A DNA stretch of 64,000 nucleotides from NCBI GenBank assembly GCA_027625915.1, contig JANTQA010000026.1:3286001-3350000 (forward strand), in the 5' to 3' direction. This DNA is from Anaeramoeba flamelloides (taxonomy: Eukaryota; Metamonada; Anaeramoebidae). Made by a program: the position numbers and the translations under genes. Below the pieces are notes generated by a model, which was not told the origin of the DNA, ran no database searches, and worked only from the letters and a program-made list of their open reading frames with translations. This document shows, in pieces, positions 32,946-45,207 of this stretch. How positions within the stretch are numbered: position 1 is the first letter of the stretch; the number at the start of each line of letters is the position of its first letter.

Positions 32946-33439
32946 CACGGAAAAGCTAGATCCACTATGATACTCGATGGTACTACCCCGAAACTTTTCA
33001 AATTGTATTTAAAGTTTTTTATCCTAGCTATAATTTAGGTAAGATTAATACTCATCATATATCTTTTCTTAAAAAAATGAAAGGAAAAAAATTTATTTCT
33101 AAACAAAGACAAGAAAAAAGAGAAAGAAAATAAATATATGAAACGAGAGTAAAAATGATAGAAAAAAAAGAGTAAAAACTTCACTGAAAAGTTTTTTTGT
33201 ATCCCAAGTGTTGAATGGGTTGGTGGTGATTTCCAATTAAGTTTTTTTTTTGTATCGCCACCATAATTGGTTATTATAAAGAGATATAAATATTTGAATA
33301 AATATAGATCAAATGAAATTGGCTACCTTATTAAGTTTTAATTTAGAACTTTTGAGATTAGGATAAATCTATAAAGTGCTGAGTTTTTAATAATAAGATT
33401 TGGTTTTGCATTACTTTATTTTTTTTTTTAAATTTATTT

Positions 33440-33700
33440 TATTTTTTATTGCAAGTTTCCCAAATCTTGTTTTCGCAATATCACTTAACAAGATACCGAC
33501 TCGGTGGCAAAAATCCAGTCCAATTAATAACTTGACAGATTGTATTCGTTGCTCTATTCGGTTCAATTCGATTGGTTTCAGATCGCATTTGTTGAATTCA
33601 GTTTTCTACAGTCGCATAAGTCCAGCTAGATTCTTTATAAATCTGATCATTAAAAAGTTTGGTTAGGTTAGTCATGACCAAGTCTACCAATTCTTATAAT
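33440..33700 (-). other. compositionally distinct segment, possible coding remnant
   Basis: This stretch is noticeably richer in G and C than its surroundings. On the minus strand it translates, across two overlapping frames, into non-repetitive peptides: LFNDQIYKESSWTYATVEN before a TGA, and IQSVKLLIGLDFCHRVGILL then SDIAKTRFG. No family was recognised. There is no ATG-to-stop frame or clear splice pattern. It could be a decayed gene or an exon of a gene I cannot assemble. Confidence 0.3.
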
Positions 33701-33734
33701 GATTTATTATTCCTTTTGTACCTTCTCAAACACC

Positions 33735-33738
<4 letters not shown>

Positions 33739-33765
<27 letters not shown>

Positions 33766-33767
33766 AC
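33739..33767 (+). repeat. poly(A) tract
   Basis: An A run of roughly 26 bases following CACCCCCTC. It could be a retrocopy tail on the + strand, but no corresponding body was identified upstream. Confidence 0.7.
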
Positions 33768-33896
33768 TCAAAAAACATAAAGAGAAGAATCCCAAAAACT
33801 TAAAAAGGTAAATTTGGAAAAGGTAAAAAGTCCAAGAAATTAATTTTTTTTTTTGGATTTATTTTTTTTATAATAATTATAAATAATCTATATACT

Positions 33897-33901
<5 letters not shown>

Positions 33902-33938
<37 letters not shown>
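33902..33938. repeat. (TA)n microsatellite
   Basis: An alternating TA run of about 36 bases within an otherwise featureless spacer. Confidence 0.9.
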
Positions 33939-33939
<1 letters not shown>

Positions 33940-35144
33940 AGAAATGATAGTAAAACTAATATCTACTTTCAATCTTTATGTTATTACTAACTCATTGGAA
34001 TAATCAAGATGGTGTATTAATTATTAAATTGAAATAATCAACTTCAAAAAGTATTTCTTTGGTTATTAGTTGAAGTTTACATTTTTTTTAAAAAAATTTT
34101 TGGTAGAATTTATATTTCAATAGTTTTTATAATTTTTCCAAGATTTTTTTTAAAAAATAAAAGAAAAAATAGATTCAAATCTTGTTCTGGGAATCAAACA
34201 ATTATATTTTTTTCAAGTTTAAAATAATTATTGTAATTTTTGTGAAATAAGTAATTTTTTTCTAGTATTATTTACAAACTTTGTGGTTTTATAAATAAAG
34301 TATTATTAATGTAGACTTTTTCGTGAGAGTAAAAGATTCCTTTTTTCTTCGAAAGAAATTAATTTTTTTTTGAAATTATTTGGATATATGTTAAATTTCG
34401 AACTTTTTACAAAAATGAGAAAAAAATTAATCAAATCTTTTAAAAAAAAATAATTCATTTTGGAAAAGAACTTACCAAGTTTAGTATTATTTTTTATCAG
34501 ATTATTACTTGGCTTTTCAATTTCAAGATATGGTAATTGTTTTTTTTAAATTTTCTATTAAATTTACTCGAAGATTTATTTTATGGTTACCAGTACCTTA
34601 AGCAAAAGACACAAACGAAATTACAAATTTGTCAAAAATAAAAAGTTATCGAACAACCACAAATTGAATTGAATTGAATTAAATCGATTTTGGACGAAAA
34701 GAATACAATTTGCACCAGATTGGAGTAATTTTAATCTGTAGAAATAGAAAACCCATAAAGATTGATTTTTTTTTTCCAACCAAACTTTTACTTTTGAGGT
34801 ATTGAAATCTGTATAATGTTGTCAATTCTTCCTTTTAAGTTATTCAGCCAAAACAAAGCCTATTTTCACATATCCCCATTTATAGTGGGCATGCCACCTC
34901 TTGAGTATGAAGAAAATTTACAATAGTGACTAGTTCCTGAATACATATCATAAAAAAAATTTTTGGGAAAGTCGAAGTGAGAAATTGAAGGTTTTGATTC
35001 TTTTCGAATTCTTTGTTATTGAATTAACAAATCAGGAAAGTGATTTTGATCTTATCTTTTAGGCTTTACAAATGCATGCTTGGGGGTGTTCTCTTAACCA
35101 TTTTCGAATTAATAAAAGTCGCAGTCAAAACTGATGAGATAGAG

Positions 35145-35145
<1 letters not shown>
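33939..35145. other. intergenic, nothing recognised
   Basis: A/T-rich spacer with a short GAATT tandem near 34661-34680. No coding region assignable. Confidence 0.5.

Positions 35146-35178
<33 letters not shown>
35146..35178 (+). repeat. long poly(A) tract near KxDL gene 3' end
   Basis: An A run of about 33 bases lies roughly 45 bases beyond the stop codon of the minus-strand gene at 35222-35889. On that gene's strand it is a poly-T tract, so it is not its encoded poly(A) tail. Confidence 0.8.
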
Positions 35179-35180
<2 letters not shown>

Positions 35181-35221
35181 AAATGAAATTGGGTTGTTTT
35201 TAATCCAAGTTTTTTTGTTGT

Positions 35222-35889
35222 TTAATGATCTAAACTTGATCTTATAAGTGAAGGAGTTATTTGGTATTCTTCTTGGATTTTTTTTTTCATATTTCCGATC
35301 TTTTTATAACAATATGTAAGATCCTTTTTCATTTGAACAAGTGTTTTGGCATAATAAACAAAGTTATTTTTTAATTCACCAAACTCCTCGGAAGAAAATT
35401 TATTAAATTTTGTTAGAGCCTCATTCGTGTCCTTAACGTTATGAAAACTAAAAGATAAGTTGGAGAAAAAAAGTGTAGGGTAATGATGACAATTTAAAAA
35501 AATATAGGTTGGTTGGGGAATTAGTTATGGATTAAATTTATTGTTTATTATTTGAAGCGAAAAAAAAATTACGAATGTTTTTGGAAGTTCATTATTTTTT
35601 TCAAGTCATCTTTTTCAATCATATTTTGAATTGTTTGTACGAGCTTTGTTTGTTGTGTTTCTGTTGATTTTTTTTTTGTTTTTTCATTATTCTCTTGTTC
35701 TTTTTCTTGTTCTTTTTCTTTTTCTTCTTTTTGTTCGTTTTCTTCTTTTTGCTCTTCTGTTTCTATTTTTTTTGTTTCTTCAAGTGGGATTGTAGTAAAA
35801 TTTTCTTTCTTTTCTTGACTATTATCTTCTTTTTTGTTGAGTTCAGTTTCTGTTTTGTTGTTTTCTTCAATTGTTTTTTGTTCAGTCAT
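35222..35889 (-). CDS. KXD1: KxDL-family protein (BORC-type subunit)
   Basis: Two exons, 35573-35889 and 35222-35447 (minus strand), are separated by a 125-base GT-AG intron and join to 180 residues. KxDL proteins are small helical subunits of BORC, which sits on lysosomes and recruits Arl8/kinesin in animals; a similar endolysosomal role here is inferred. The first about 80 residues are a low-complexity Glu/Lys/Asn segment (runs of EEQKEE and KEQEKEQE), which animal KXD1 lacks. The conserved helical part starts LVQTIQNMIEKDDLKKIMNF, continues across the intron with ALTKFNKFSSEEFGEL, and reaches KTLVQMKKDLTYCYKKIGNM, which contains the KxDL signature as KKDL. The downstream exon lacks its own start and was recognised only by homology. 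The acceptor choice (CTTTTAG) keeps the frame. Recognition is by pattern; the family fit is good. Confidence 0.85.
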
Positions 35890-36309
35890 CAGTAGAGTCT
35901 GAGCAAGTTTAACAAAAAAGTAAAAAAAATGAATATAATTGTTTCAATCGACAGAAAAATAGCTTAAAAATTGTAGTCACTTTTTTAACTTATCAACACT
36001 TTTGGTTTTTTGAAATTGTTTTCAATTTTGATTAAAATTAAAAGATCAAAACCCGATAACTTTCAATTCCAAAGTTTTTTTACAGTTCAAGCTTTTTAAA
36101 AACTGCAACTTAAAGAATTTTCCACTTTTCAGTTTTCATAAAAACAGTTAAAGAATTTTGAAGGCTAAAAAGATATTTTTCAGATAGATAACTTTTAAAG
36201 ATTTCAATTAAATTTCAAAGGTTCTCTTTTGTTAATTATTATCTTTACCCATTTTTTTACTTCGAATAAGTTTGTTTCAAGTATATTTCAATTTGAAAAT
36301 ATATGTAAG
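35890..36309. other. KxDL gene upstream region
   Basis: Presumed promoter side of the minus-strand KxDL gene. No motif or repeat recognised. Confidence 0.45.
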
Positions 36310-36400
36310 AATACTAGAAACTGAAAATCTTCTAGACTGTCAGTCTGAAGGTTCCAAAAAGCCTTGAAATTATTTATACCGATCATGTTATTTTTGTATT
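36310..36400 (-). repeat. dispersed repeat, copy 2
   Basis: Reverse-complement relative of 1085-1172, with the shared core TAGACTGTCAGTCTGAAGG and AAAAAGCC. Extent about 90 bases, moderately diverged. Confidence 0.45.
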
Positions 36401-37059
36401 GTCTTTTTATCAGAAATATATTTTAGAAGAAATCATGAACATTATTTATTCGTTCGAATAAGTTGTTTTTGAATAAAATTTTGTCTTAGAAGGGAGTAGC
36501 TGCCTTAAAAGATTTTTACTTGTAAATATAATTGCACAACAACAAATTTTTTTTAGAAATCTTGGAATTGAAAAATAAAGAAACCTTCTTATTACATCTA
36601 ATACCTACTCACTTTAAATTCTATTTCCCAAAATATTAATCATTTTTTAAAGTTTGAACTCTTGTTGAAATATCTTATAAAAAACTGTAAAATTTAAATT
36701 ACAATTAGAAAAAAATTATTCTAAAAAAAAAAAAAAGTAAACATTTATAATATTCTTTAACTTTTTAAAAACCTCACTAATAATAAACACTATTTTTTGA
36801 TAAAATATCTTTGATCAAAAAATATTTTGAAAGATAGTTAACAATTTAATTATAAAAAAATCATTTTTCAGGTTCTATAAAGATTTTTTCTAAATTTCAT
36901 TTTTATAAAAAAATTTAAACATTTTTTTCTTGATGGTTAAATTTATAATTTTTTGAAAATATTTTAAATTTAATCAATAACATTCAAATAGAGAATCAAT
37001 TGTTTTGACTATTAACGAACTATTTATTGATTTAAATTGAAATAGGTATATTTACTTGG

Positions 37060-37930
37060 ATTTTTCCAAAGGTTTTTTAAATTTTGAAATCAACAGAAAA
37101 TTTACAAAAATGTTCGGTTTATTCCAAAAAGTAAAAAAACCTTCCTATTGCTTTTCTATAATTTAAAAGGATTGAGTAAAATCATAATTTTACTCTATTC
37201 CTTTGAATTATAGGAAAATCAATATTAGGTTTTCTTGAGTTTTCTGTTTAATTGGAAAATTGAGAGATTTTCATTAAGTTTTTTTGAGTTTTTGATTTAT
37301 TTGGAAAATCAATAGATTTTCGTTAGGTTTTTTTTACTTTTTGTAATAAACCGAAAATTTATAAAATTTTTCTGTTTATTTCAAAAAGTAAAAAAAAAAA
37401 AACCTAGAACCCTTCACAAATAAAATAGAAAACCTCAAGAAAATCTAGGCACTCTATGGGCACTTTTCGTTTTTTTTTTTTTTGGGGTTTAAATTTTTTT
37501 TTCAAATCAATAGATTACACAGATAAAATAGAAAAGCTCAAAAAAAGCCCGTTGTTTTTTTTATTTTAAGAAATAAAAAGATAATTCCTTTAATTTTCTT
37601 TCTATTGCTTGAATTAAAAAAAAAAACACCTTTAACTTTTTTGAATTCGGGAAAATATACACACTCTTCATAACTTGATTGACACTCCAGTTAGGTTTTT
37701 TTTTTTTAATTTTTGAAATAAACAAAAAAATTTTTCAATTTTTGGTTTATTTTAAAATTAAAATAAAATCACCTAGAGCTTTTATTGTTTTTTTATTTTT
37801 ATTTGGAAAATCAATGAATTTTATTCAAATATCCCAAAAAGTATAAAAAACACTTCAGTTAGAAATCCAGAATTCAAAAGAATAGAGTAAAAATAACTAT
37901 TTTAGTCAATTCTGTTGAATCCCGAGAAAA
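37060..37930. repeat. cluster of palindromic repeats
   Basis: At least five hairpin-forming units occur in under 900 bases. Two belong to the GAATTGAGTAAAAT type (37162-37218 and 37868-37925). Three or more belong to a second type built from AGGTTTTTTTTACTTTTT and GAAATAAACCGAAAATT facing its complement (about 37068-37145, 37331-37407, 37689-37788). Between them are short direct repeats of TTGGAAAATCAATAGATTTT. The same two types co-occur near 32.6-32.95 kb. No open frame. It looks like repeated insertion of small fold-back units into one another. Confidence 0.65.
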
Positions 37931-39573
37931 CCTATGTCAATCAATATTTATCATCAGTTATTTTTATTCTTACTATTTCAGTTTTATTAGATGATAAGAG
38001 TATTTTCCAAATTATTAGTTATTATCTATTCAAATAATGACCAAAAGTCGAATTTAATTGAAATTCATTCTAAAATCGATTTAAAAAAAATTTACCCTAC
38101 AATAGATCTTTTTTTCTCGATAGGCAATTTTAAAAAATGTGGTGCTACTAACAACAAAAGATACAACAGCCTCAATAATTTGAAGTTACTTTAATACTGA
38201 TTAATTTGTGAATAAAATTTATTATAAAAGATAAAACGTGGATGGAAGTTTTTAGTTTTTGTCGAACTTGGAATTTTCAATTTAAAATTTTCATAGTAGT
38301 GAAGTGTAAATATAATTTTTTTTTTCAATTATATTTTCTTTTTGTTGAAGTTGTTTTAGAGTTACTTATCTTTTTTTTTTGAAAAAAAAAAAATTTATCT
38401 ACAATAATATTTCTGAAAAAATTATAAAAAAATAATTATATTATTTAATTAAAAATACTTAAAATTGTACCAAGTACCCTTTGATTTAACTTATTTTACT
38501 TTAAAAATTGATTTCTAAGCTTATTTGAAATCATTATTTTATTTTCTGGTTCCAATTTACTTTTTGATCATGCCAGTTTAAGCATTTGATGTTTTTGTTT
38601 GCTGTTAGTTTAATTTTTTTTCTTTTCAAATCCCACACACTGCTGTTGTTAAGAATCCCAGTATTAGTAAGTAATTATTTGATTTATTTTCTAAACATCG
38701 CCTAAACATATATAGACCATTGAACCAGGCTAATAAATGTAAAAATTCTAAAATATTAAAATTTACAGTGTTTAGTATCTGTCTTTTTTTTTTTCAATTT
38801 AATATACTTTATACTTCTTTTTTATATTAATTTTTTTTTTTTATATGGTTGACAAAGAGGTTCTTTTATTTGATAAGAACTAATTTTAAATGCTTGAAAG
38901 TACCCATTTTTCATAAAATGGGCAAAATAAGTAAACTAAGTATTGAAATTGGGAATAACCAAAAAATTCAATCCAACTTTTAAAAAAAGATCTCTAATAA
39001 ATTTTTTTCAAAAAATTTTAATTAACTAACCAATTGTAATCAAGAATCTGATAAAATAAATCAAATAGAATTTGTTTTATGATTCGGAAGTTTCGAAATT
39101 TTATAATTTTTTTTAATTTTTATCATTCCATTTTTTGTTGAATTTTTTTTTTTTTATCAGAAAGAGTTTATTTAACACAAGATTAATTTGGAGAGTAATA
39201 ATATTTAATAAAATACCATTGATTAATTCACCTTTATCCCATACATTGCATTTATGTTAAAAAATCAAAAACTTGAAAGGCACCTATCAAAATAAAAAAG
39301 TCAATTAAAATTTTTAACATTAAAAAATACCTTATTTTTTAAAACTTTATTTTCTTGAAAAGTTTTGATTAAAAAAAAAATCACCCACTTTTTTAAAATA
39401 AAAAACAGGAAAAAGGTTTTCAAAAAGACCTGACTTTTTTAAAATAGTTGTATAAACCAACGTATATAATTATTTATAATCAAATAAAAGTTATATTCAT
39501 ATATTTCATTTTTTATTTATATTAATATTTTTTTTTTTTATTTCATATTTATTTATATATAATATCTCATTAA
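37931..39573. other. intergenic, nothing recognised
   Basis: About 1.6 kb on the 3' side of the UAS-UBX gene. The frame at 37991-38194 has no recognised motif. The rest is A/T-rich homopolymer sequence. Confidence 0.5.
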
Positions 39574-40948
39574 TTATTTTTTAATTACCATTAAGGAATC
39601 ACCGTTTTGGATTCCAGCCTTTTCAAGGGTAATATTTTTCTCAGAAAAAACGGTTTTTGGATAATTTTTTACAAAATAATATTTTTCTGGCTTGATTGAA
39701 TTATTCTCTTGAATATCAACCCAATCAAATAAAGACGCCATCTCCCATTGCTTTTTAAAGCTTCTAGAAAATTTCTCACCGTCCGGAAAGATTACTCTTA
39801 AGCGGATAACACCTTCTTCTGTCTTGGGGTTTGGTTCTGGTTTTAAATTTCGTTTTTTTTCTTCAATTTGGCGTTTTTGGAGTTCCTTTTTTTCCTTTTT
39901 TTTTTTTTGCGATATCCAATTGCCTTTCCTTTTCTAAACGTTCTAGTTCCAATTCAAGCTCGCGCCTTTCTTTCCCAATTCTTTCCTTTTCTTTTTCAAT
40001 TCTCATCCGTTCCTCATCTTTGGCAACAGTCTCGAGGTATTCACGATCCTGCTGCTCACGGATCTCCCTGCTGCTTTTTTTCTCCTCCTCTTCAGTCCTT
40101 TGCGCTGTTATGATCGCGCTGTGTTGCTCCAGAGTGTTGATTAGCCCCGTCAATAATTGGTATGGCTTGAGCTTGCCCTCAAAAACCTTGAGGATTTGCA
40201 ATTGGGTTGACGAGTTTGTCGTCACAATGGCTAAAAAGGGATACGTAGTGACATGGAATTTGCTTGTTAACAAAAATCCAGAAGAGTGCCTAACAGATGC
40301 TCCAAAGCAAACGTAATTATTATCCAGAAAGGTAATAATGTTTTCGTTACAAAGCACTTGCTCGCAAAATCTGCTTGTTGAAATATGCTCTGGTGAATGT
40401 AAATATATTATTAAAAATTTGGATTGTTCTTTCGCGCTATTAAAAGCTTGTTTAAAAGTTCCGCTTTGAAATTTTGGATGGGTTCGCCCATAAGAATCTT
40501 CATATTCCTGAAGAAATGATGCTATTATTTAAGATTTGTTTTTAAATTTTTGGTTTTTTGTTTTGATATTTTGGATTTATATTTTTAAAACAAAAAAATT
40601 CAAAGTCAATTTTAAGGTTTATTTTTAATTTTCATCTTATTGTTTATATGTTTTTGTTTGTTTCTTTTTTGGCCAAAGAAAGTTTGAATGAAGAAATTAT
40701 TTACATTCATCATTATTCTTAAATGAAGAGAGAAGCGACTTGAAGTTCTCGAATAACTTTTGGTAAAATGATCTGGGGTTTTTTCTATTGTTACCCACTT
40801 TTTTTTTTGAATTCTCTTTGTTTTTGGTATTGTTGTTTGTTTGTTTTTCATTTTCTTCTTCAAACTCATCAATAATTATGTTGTCGATCTTTTCTTCATA
40901 GGGTTTTGTGGAATTTAAATAATTTTCTTTTTCAGATAAAATATTCAT
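39574..40948 (-). CDS. FAF2/UBXD8-type UAS-UBX protein, frame break in A run
   Basis: Two exons (40705-40948 and 39574-40521) with a 183-base GT-AG intron. The family delivers ubiquitinated clients to Cdc48/p97, in animals at the ER and lipid droplets. Exon 1 (81 codons) is Lys/Asn/Glu-rich and shows neither a UBA domain nor the hydrophobic hairpin of animal FAF2. Exon 2 opens SSFLQEYEDSYGRTHPKF, very close to the start of the FAF2 UAS (thioredoxin-like) domain, and continues with KFLIIYLHSPEH and TTYPFLAIVT. A long Glu/Arg/Lys coiled coil follows. The C-terminal UBX domain reads GVIRLRVIFPDGEKFSRSF ... YYFVKNYPKTVF ... GDSLMVIKK, with YPK where FPR is usual. Between coiled coil and UBX the frame changes at a run of 13 A (39896-39908); with 12 or 15 A the two parts would be one frame. 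Sequencing error, a real mutation or slippage cannot be separated here. Confidence 0.85.
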
Positions 40949-43187
40949 TCGAAACAATTGTGTTCAAAAGAAACCCTCAAATAGAAAAGGAAAAAAAGAT
41001 CTTATAAAAAAATGATTTTTACAATTGTGAAAATAAGTGACTTTTTTTTATTTTTTTTCTACTGTTAATTACATTTGGAAATTATTAAGTGGAAAATTCA
41101 AAAAATTCTGTTGATTTTTATTGATTTTTTCTTGTTTACAAGAGGTTTTTTTTTCATAAATTCCAATTGGCTTTATTATTTTACACTTCATCCTCAAAAA
41201 TTTCACATTTTCTAAAAGAATAAAGAAATGAACCATGAGTGTTTACTTTCATAAGGGTGATTTGTTATGTAAAGCAAGATCTGGAAATGTTATTTTGTGC
41301 GTTTTCAGAATCAAAGTCTAAACAAAATAGTATTATGGAATTTTACACTTTGATTTGGAATTAACTGTTTTTTTTTGTCAAGAAACCAGTTCTTTTTTCA
41401 GAAGGGTGATCCAAATCTCTCATATAAGTTTAATTTTGGTTGTGGAATTTTTAAAAATTTGTAATTAATTTTGATGCTATCATCACTTCAAAATTTGAAA
41501 AGGATCTATTAATTTCAAGTATTTTTATTATTGGTCAACCTTATCTTGTATGACTTCACTTATTTCTTTTCTTTTAAGAGTATATAAATGTAGTAATTTT
41601 TTTGTCTTTTTTCAAGATGATAATTTGAGGAGTTCTTGGCTTTACAATTTTTTGGAATGTAACCTCTGAGAAAAGGATATGAGAGAAACCCTTACTTAAC
41701 TCAACTGTATTAAGATGAACTGACATATCAAGTCTGAACATATCTTATAATCACTTTTGGGTTAATATTGGGTTAAGGCAAATAACATTTTTTGATCCAC
41801 TTATTAAAAAAAATTATTTTTTGCATGAAATAGAAATGATGACTTGTATTGGTAATTATTCTTATTTATTACAACACTCAAACCCCAGTCATCAACTCTT
41901 TAAAAATATACCTCATAAGATATTGATATAATTAGTTTTTCATTTCAATTAGTCATTAATACTTTAGTATCAACAACTAAGTAAAACTAGACATCCGTCC
42001 ATTTAAACAATGTTACTCTTCATTATTACCCTGTTTATTAGTATTTACAATAAAACAAAACAATAAGAACAAAAATACTTCATTTTTAGCTAATAAACTA
42101 AATTTCATAATAAATGTCCAAATTTAACTGTTTTTTTTACATTTTTTTATTTTTAGATGAAAACAAATATTTCTAGAGTATAGAACCGAATATTAAAATA
42201 CTACTTTTTTTTATTATATAATAGATAACTTCAATTTATAACAATATTTTTTTTCAAAAATTGATTTTTAATGGGCCAATGATTTTGAAATATAGTTTAT
42301 ATTAATATAGATCCCTTAGCACCCCGAATTTACCTAAATTTCACCATGTTTAAAATAAAAGATTTAAAATGATATTGATGTACCAATAGTTTTATTTTAT
42401 TATTTGCCTTTAATCCAGATTTGGATTATAATAAAACATCAAAATAGGTCAAAGATAAAGTAGTTATTTATTTGTTTTTTTTTTTGAAATTGGAAAAAAA
42501 ATAATAATTTTTAATTTTTGCATTTTTTTTAAAGATTTTTATTTTTAATATAATTTTTTAAATCAGAAATTTTATGAAAATAATAATAATTTAAAACTCA
42601 ATACATTGATTTATTAATAATAATCATCAAACAGGGTTATTATTTTCGCGATAAAAATAAATAAATAAAAATATATAAATATTTTATTTTTTTTTTAGAA
42701 ACAAATTCAATAAATATTAAATCAAGAGAAAAATGAAACTTATTTCTTTCGGCCAAAATTAAAGGTTTAATATGAATAATTTTCTAAAACTTTTATTTAA
42801 ATAAAAGAAATTACTTGAAGAAAAAAAAAAAAAGAAAGAAAAAATTAATTTCATTAATTAAATTGGAATTAATTAAATAAAAACATTTTAATAGATAAAA
42901 TAATTAACCTTAAATTTAAAATATAAATACATAATAACTTTTAAATAATATTCAAAGATAATACAATAATCTTTGAAACCAAATTTTTCTATTTGTTTTT
43001 GTTATGGGTAAAAATTTGAATAATATATTTTTGCGAAATTTGGATTTCCCCTTTCTTAATTAATCCAGATCTTTGAAAAAAAGGTATGAAATATGATCTC
43101 TTATTCAATAATTTTATTTATTTTATGTCTAGAATTTAAAAAATCAAAAATTAAAAAATAGTCAAAATTAAAAAAAAAAAACCAATT
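40949..43187. other. long intergenic stretch, nothing recognised
   Basis: Over 2 kb upstream of the UAS-UBX gene with no supportable gene. It contains the short TTAGCACCCCGAA motif near 42316 shared with 20.2 kb, and A/T homopolymers. Confidence 0.5.
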
Positions 43188-43385
43188 TGAGCCAGTTCCA
43201 CTTTGAAGGCACAAATTGTAATGAAATTTAAGGCACAAAAAAAAATCTCAAATTAGGGCACATAATTCAGATTCTAGTAAAATAAATTGTAAAAAAAAAA
43301 TTACAAATTTAGTTTATTAATTTGAGATTTTTTTGTCCCTTTAATTTAGTTGAAATTTTGTACCTTCAAAGCGGAACTGACTGTA
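43188..43385. mobile_element. 200-bp palindromic MITE, copy 4 (most diverged)
   Basis: GAGCCAGTTCCACTTTGAAG opens the left arm and the inverse closes at GCGGAACTGACTGTA. Same palindromic layout and length as the other copies, but with many differences, including a degenerate left terminus. It is therefore an older insertion. Confidence 0.8.
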
Positions 43386-44126
43386 AAACTAATTGAGAAT
43401 GGGGTGATAAAGAAAATGAAAATTTGAGAATATATTTAACAAAATTTAATCAATAAAATACAGATTTATTCCGTTAAAAGTTTTTATTCTTGATGGTTTG
43501 GAGAAAGTTTTTTTCTTGTTTTCACAAAAAAATTTCAAAAAAATTTCAAATTTTGAAAAATATTTTTAAAAAAATGTTTGGTATTATTCACAATGCCATT
43601 TTAACTATTTAAACCATTATTGGAATTAAAAAATTAATTTTGAATTTTGAGTATAACATAACCTAATTCCCAAATTACTTCAAGAAAATTTTATTTGGTA
43701 AAAATCAAATTTTCATTTTATAACATAAATCCAATTATTGAGTTAAATTTGTAAACCATTTGAAAATTTTGATTATTATAACTATCCTTCTTAGTATTAG
43801 ACCAATAATCTTCAAAATGTGAAAAAAATAAATATTTTGTTTAACCAAAAGAATTATCTAAATACAGAAAAAAACCTTTACCTTAATATCCATGGTAAAA
43901 AAAGATTTGGGAATTATGTAATAATGATATAAATGATTATAAAAAATATTAGTACTTATAATGTAACAAATAAAATAAACTTGAAGGTGTTCTTTTTCAT
44001 AAAAAATCGAAAAAAAAAATTGATCTCACATAAAAAAAAAATTCTTTTATGTGGTTTCTTTGTAGATTAGACTATTTTAACACTTTAAATCTCCAAAATT
44101 TGAAAGTTAATCATAAGGAAATAATA
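43386..44126. other. intergenic, nothing recognised
   Basis: A/T-rich spacer between two MITEs; no gene or further repeat recognised. Confidence 0.5.
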
Positions 44127-44730
44127 TAAGTTATTTCCAAAAAAAAAAAATTGCATTTATTTTTACATTTCATGCAAAATAATCTTTGTTAGTGAAAGTA
44201 TTCATTAATTAACAATTCAAATATACGTTTGATATTAATATCGATTGAATCAATGATCTATTACATTTATTTCATAATATTTTTGTTGAAATATTCCCAA
44301 AAAACGAAAAAAAAAAAAAAAAATAGCACTTTTTGGGCGAAAACAACGAACGGACTAATTTCAATAAAAAACTGGAAATATGAAAAGGGTAAAAGATAAT
44401 TTTTTAAATACAAAAATTTAGTTATATATATATATATATATATATTCAATTTTATTTAAAATGTGGATGAGATTAAACACACAACGAAAACTTTTTTTGA
44501 TAAAAAAGAAAATAATAATCACCAATTTTCACCCCTAAAAAATATCAGATAAAATTAAGATCAGAAAATTTACTATTTTTTATAAGCAATACAATATTAA
44601 CCAAAATCGAATTATTATCCATAACCAAGAATCAATAAATAGTACTTAATGATTTTGTGTATTTATAATGCTTTTTTGGAGACTGATTTTAATTTATATG
44701 TTTTAAAATAAATTTGTACCACTTTAGTCT
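44127..44730 (-). mobile_element. 590-bp MITE, copy 3 (inverted)
   Basis: Reverse-complement relative of 5879-6468. It starts AAGTTATTTCCAAAAAAAAA and keeps the landmarks CGATTGAATCAATGA, AATTTCAATAAAAAACTGGA and ACACAACGAAAAC in the expected order. A (TA)n run at about 44422-44446 interrupts it where the other copies have plain A/T sequence. The right terminus is decayed and its position uncertain by some tens of bases. Confidence 0.75.
44422..44446. repeat. (TA)n microsatellite inside MITE copy 3
   Basis: An alternating TA run of about 24 bases, internal to the 590-bp MITE copy 3. Confidence 0.85.
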
Positions 44731-45007
44731 TAATATCTTAAATGAAAATTTTGTCCTATTGTCATTGAGGATTATTCCCTTAAATTTTTTTTTGTCTTGT
44801 AACATTATATTCGAACCTTCAGAGACAATAAAATAAGAATAGTCATTCAAACTTCTTAAAAATGGTTTTACATTAAAAAAAAAAAATGAAAATCATGTAA
44901 CTCTTCATAAAATTTAAAATTAGAAAATTAATTAAAAGTGGTACCAAGAGTTTTTTTACTCTCTTTACACACAATAATTCTCTAAAAAATTATTAATACC
45001 ACAAAGA

Positions 45008-45207
45008 TACAGTCAGTTTCACTTTTAAGGCACAAACTTTCAACGAAATTTAAGGCACAAAAAAATCTCAAATTAAGGCACAAAATTTGGAATTTCATTT
45101 TTTACAATTTAATTTTACTAGAATTTGAATTTTGTGCCTTAATTTGAGATTTTTGTGTGCCTTAAATTCCGTTCAAAGTTTGTGTCTTAAAAGTGAAACT
45201 GACTGTA
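45008..45207. mobile_element. 200-bp palindromic MITE, copy 5
   Basis: Ends CAGTCAGTTTCACTTTTAAG / inverse, TA at both borders, arms very close to the copies in the LINE. The open frame reported across its right half (from 45132) is a by-product of the palindrome and not a gene. Confidence 0.9.

Noticed and set aside
34630-34750. Fragment reading KRIQFAPDWSNFNL as a Tc1-type transposase piece
   Set aside because: Too short and without flanking DDE motifs or terminal repeats.
39831-40316. 161-codon plus-strand open frame rich in Ser/Phe
   Set aside because: It is the complement of the coiled-coil region of the UAS-UBX gene.
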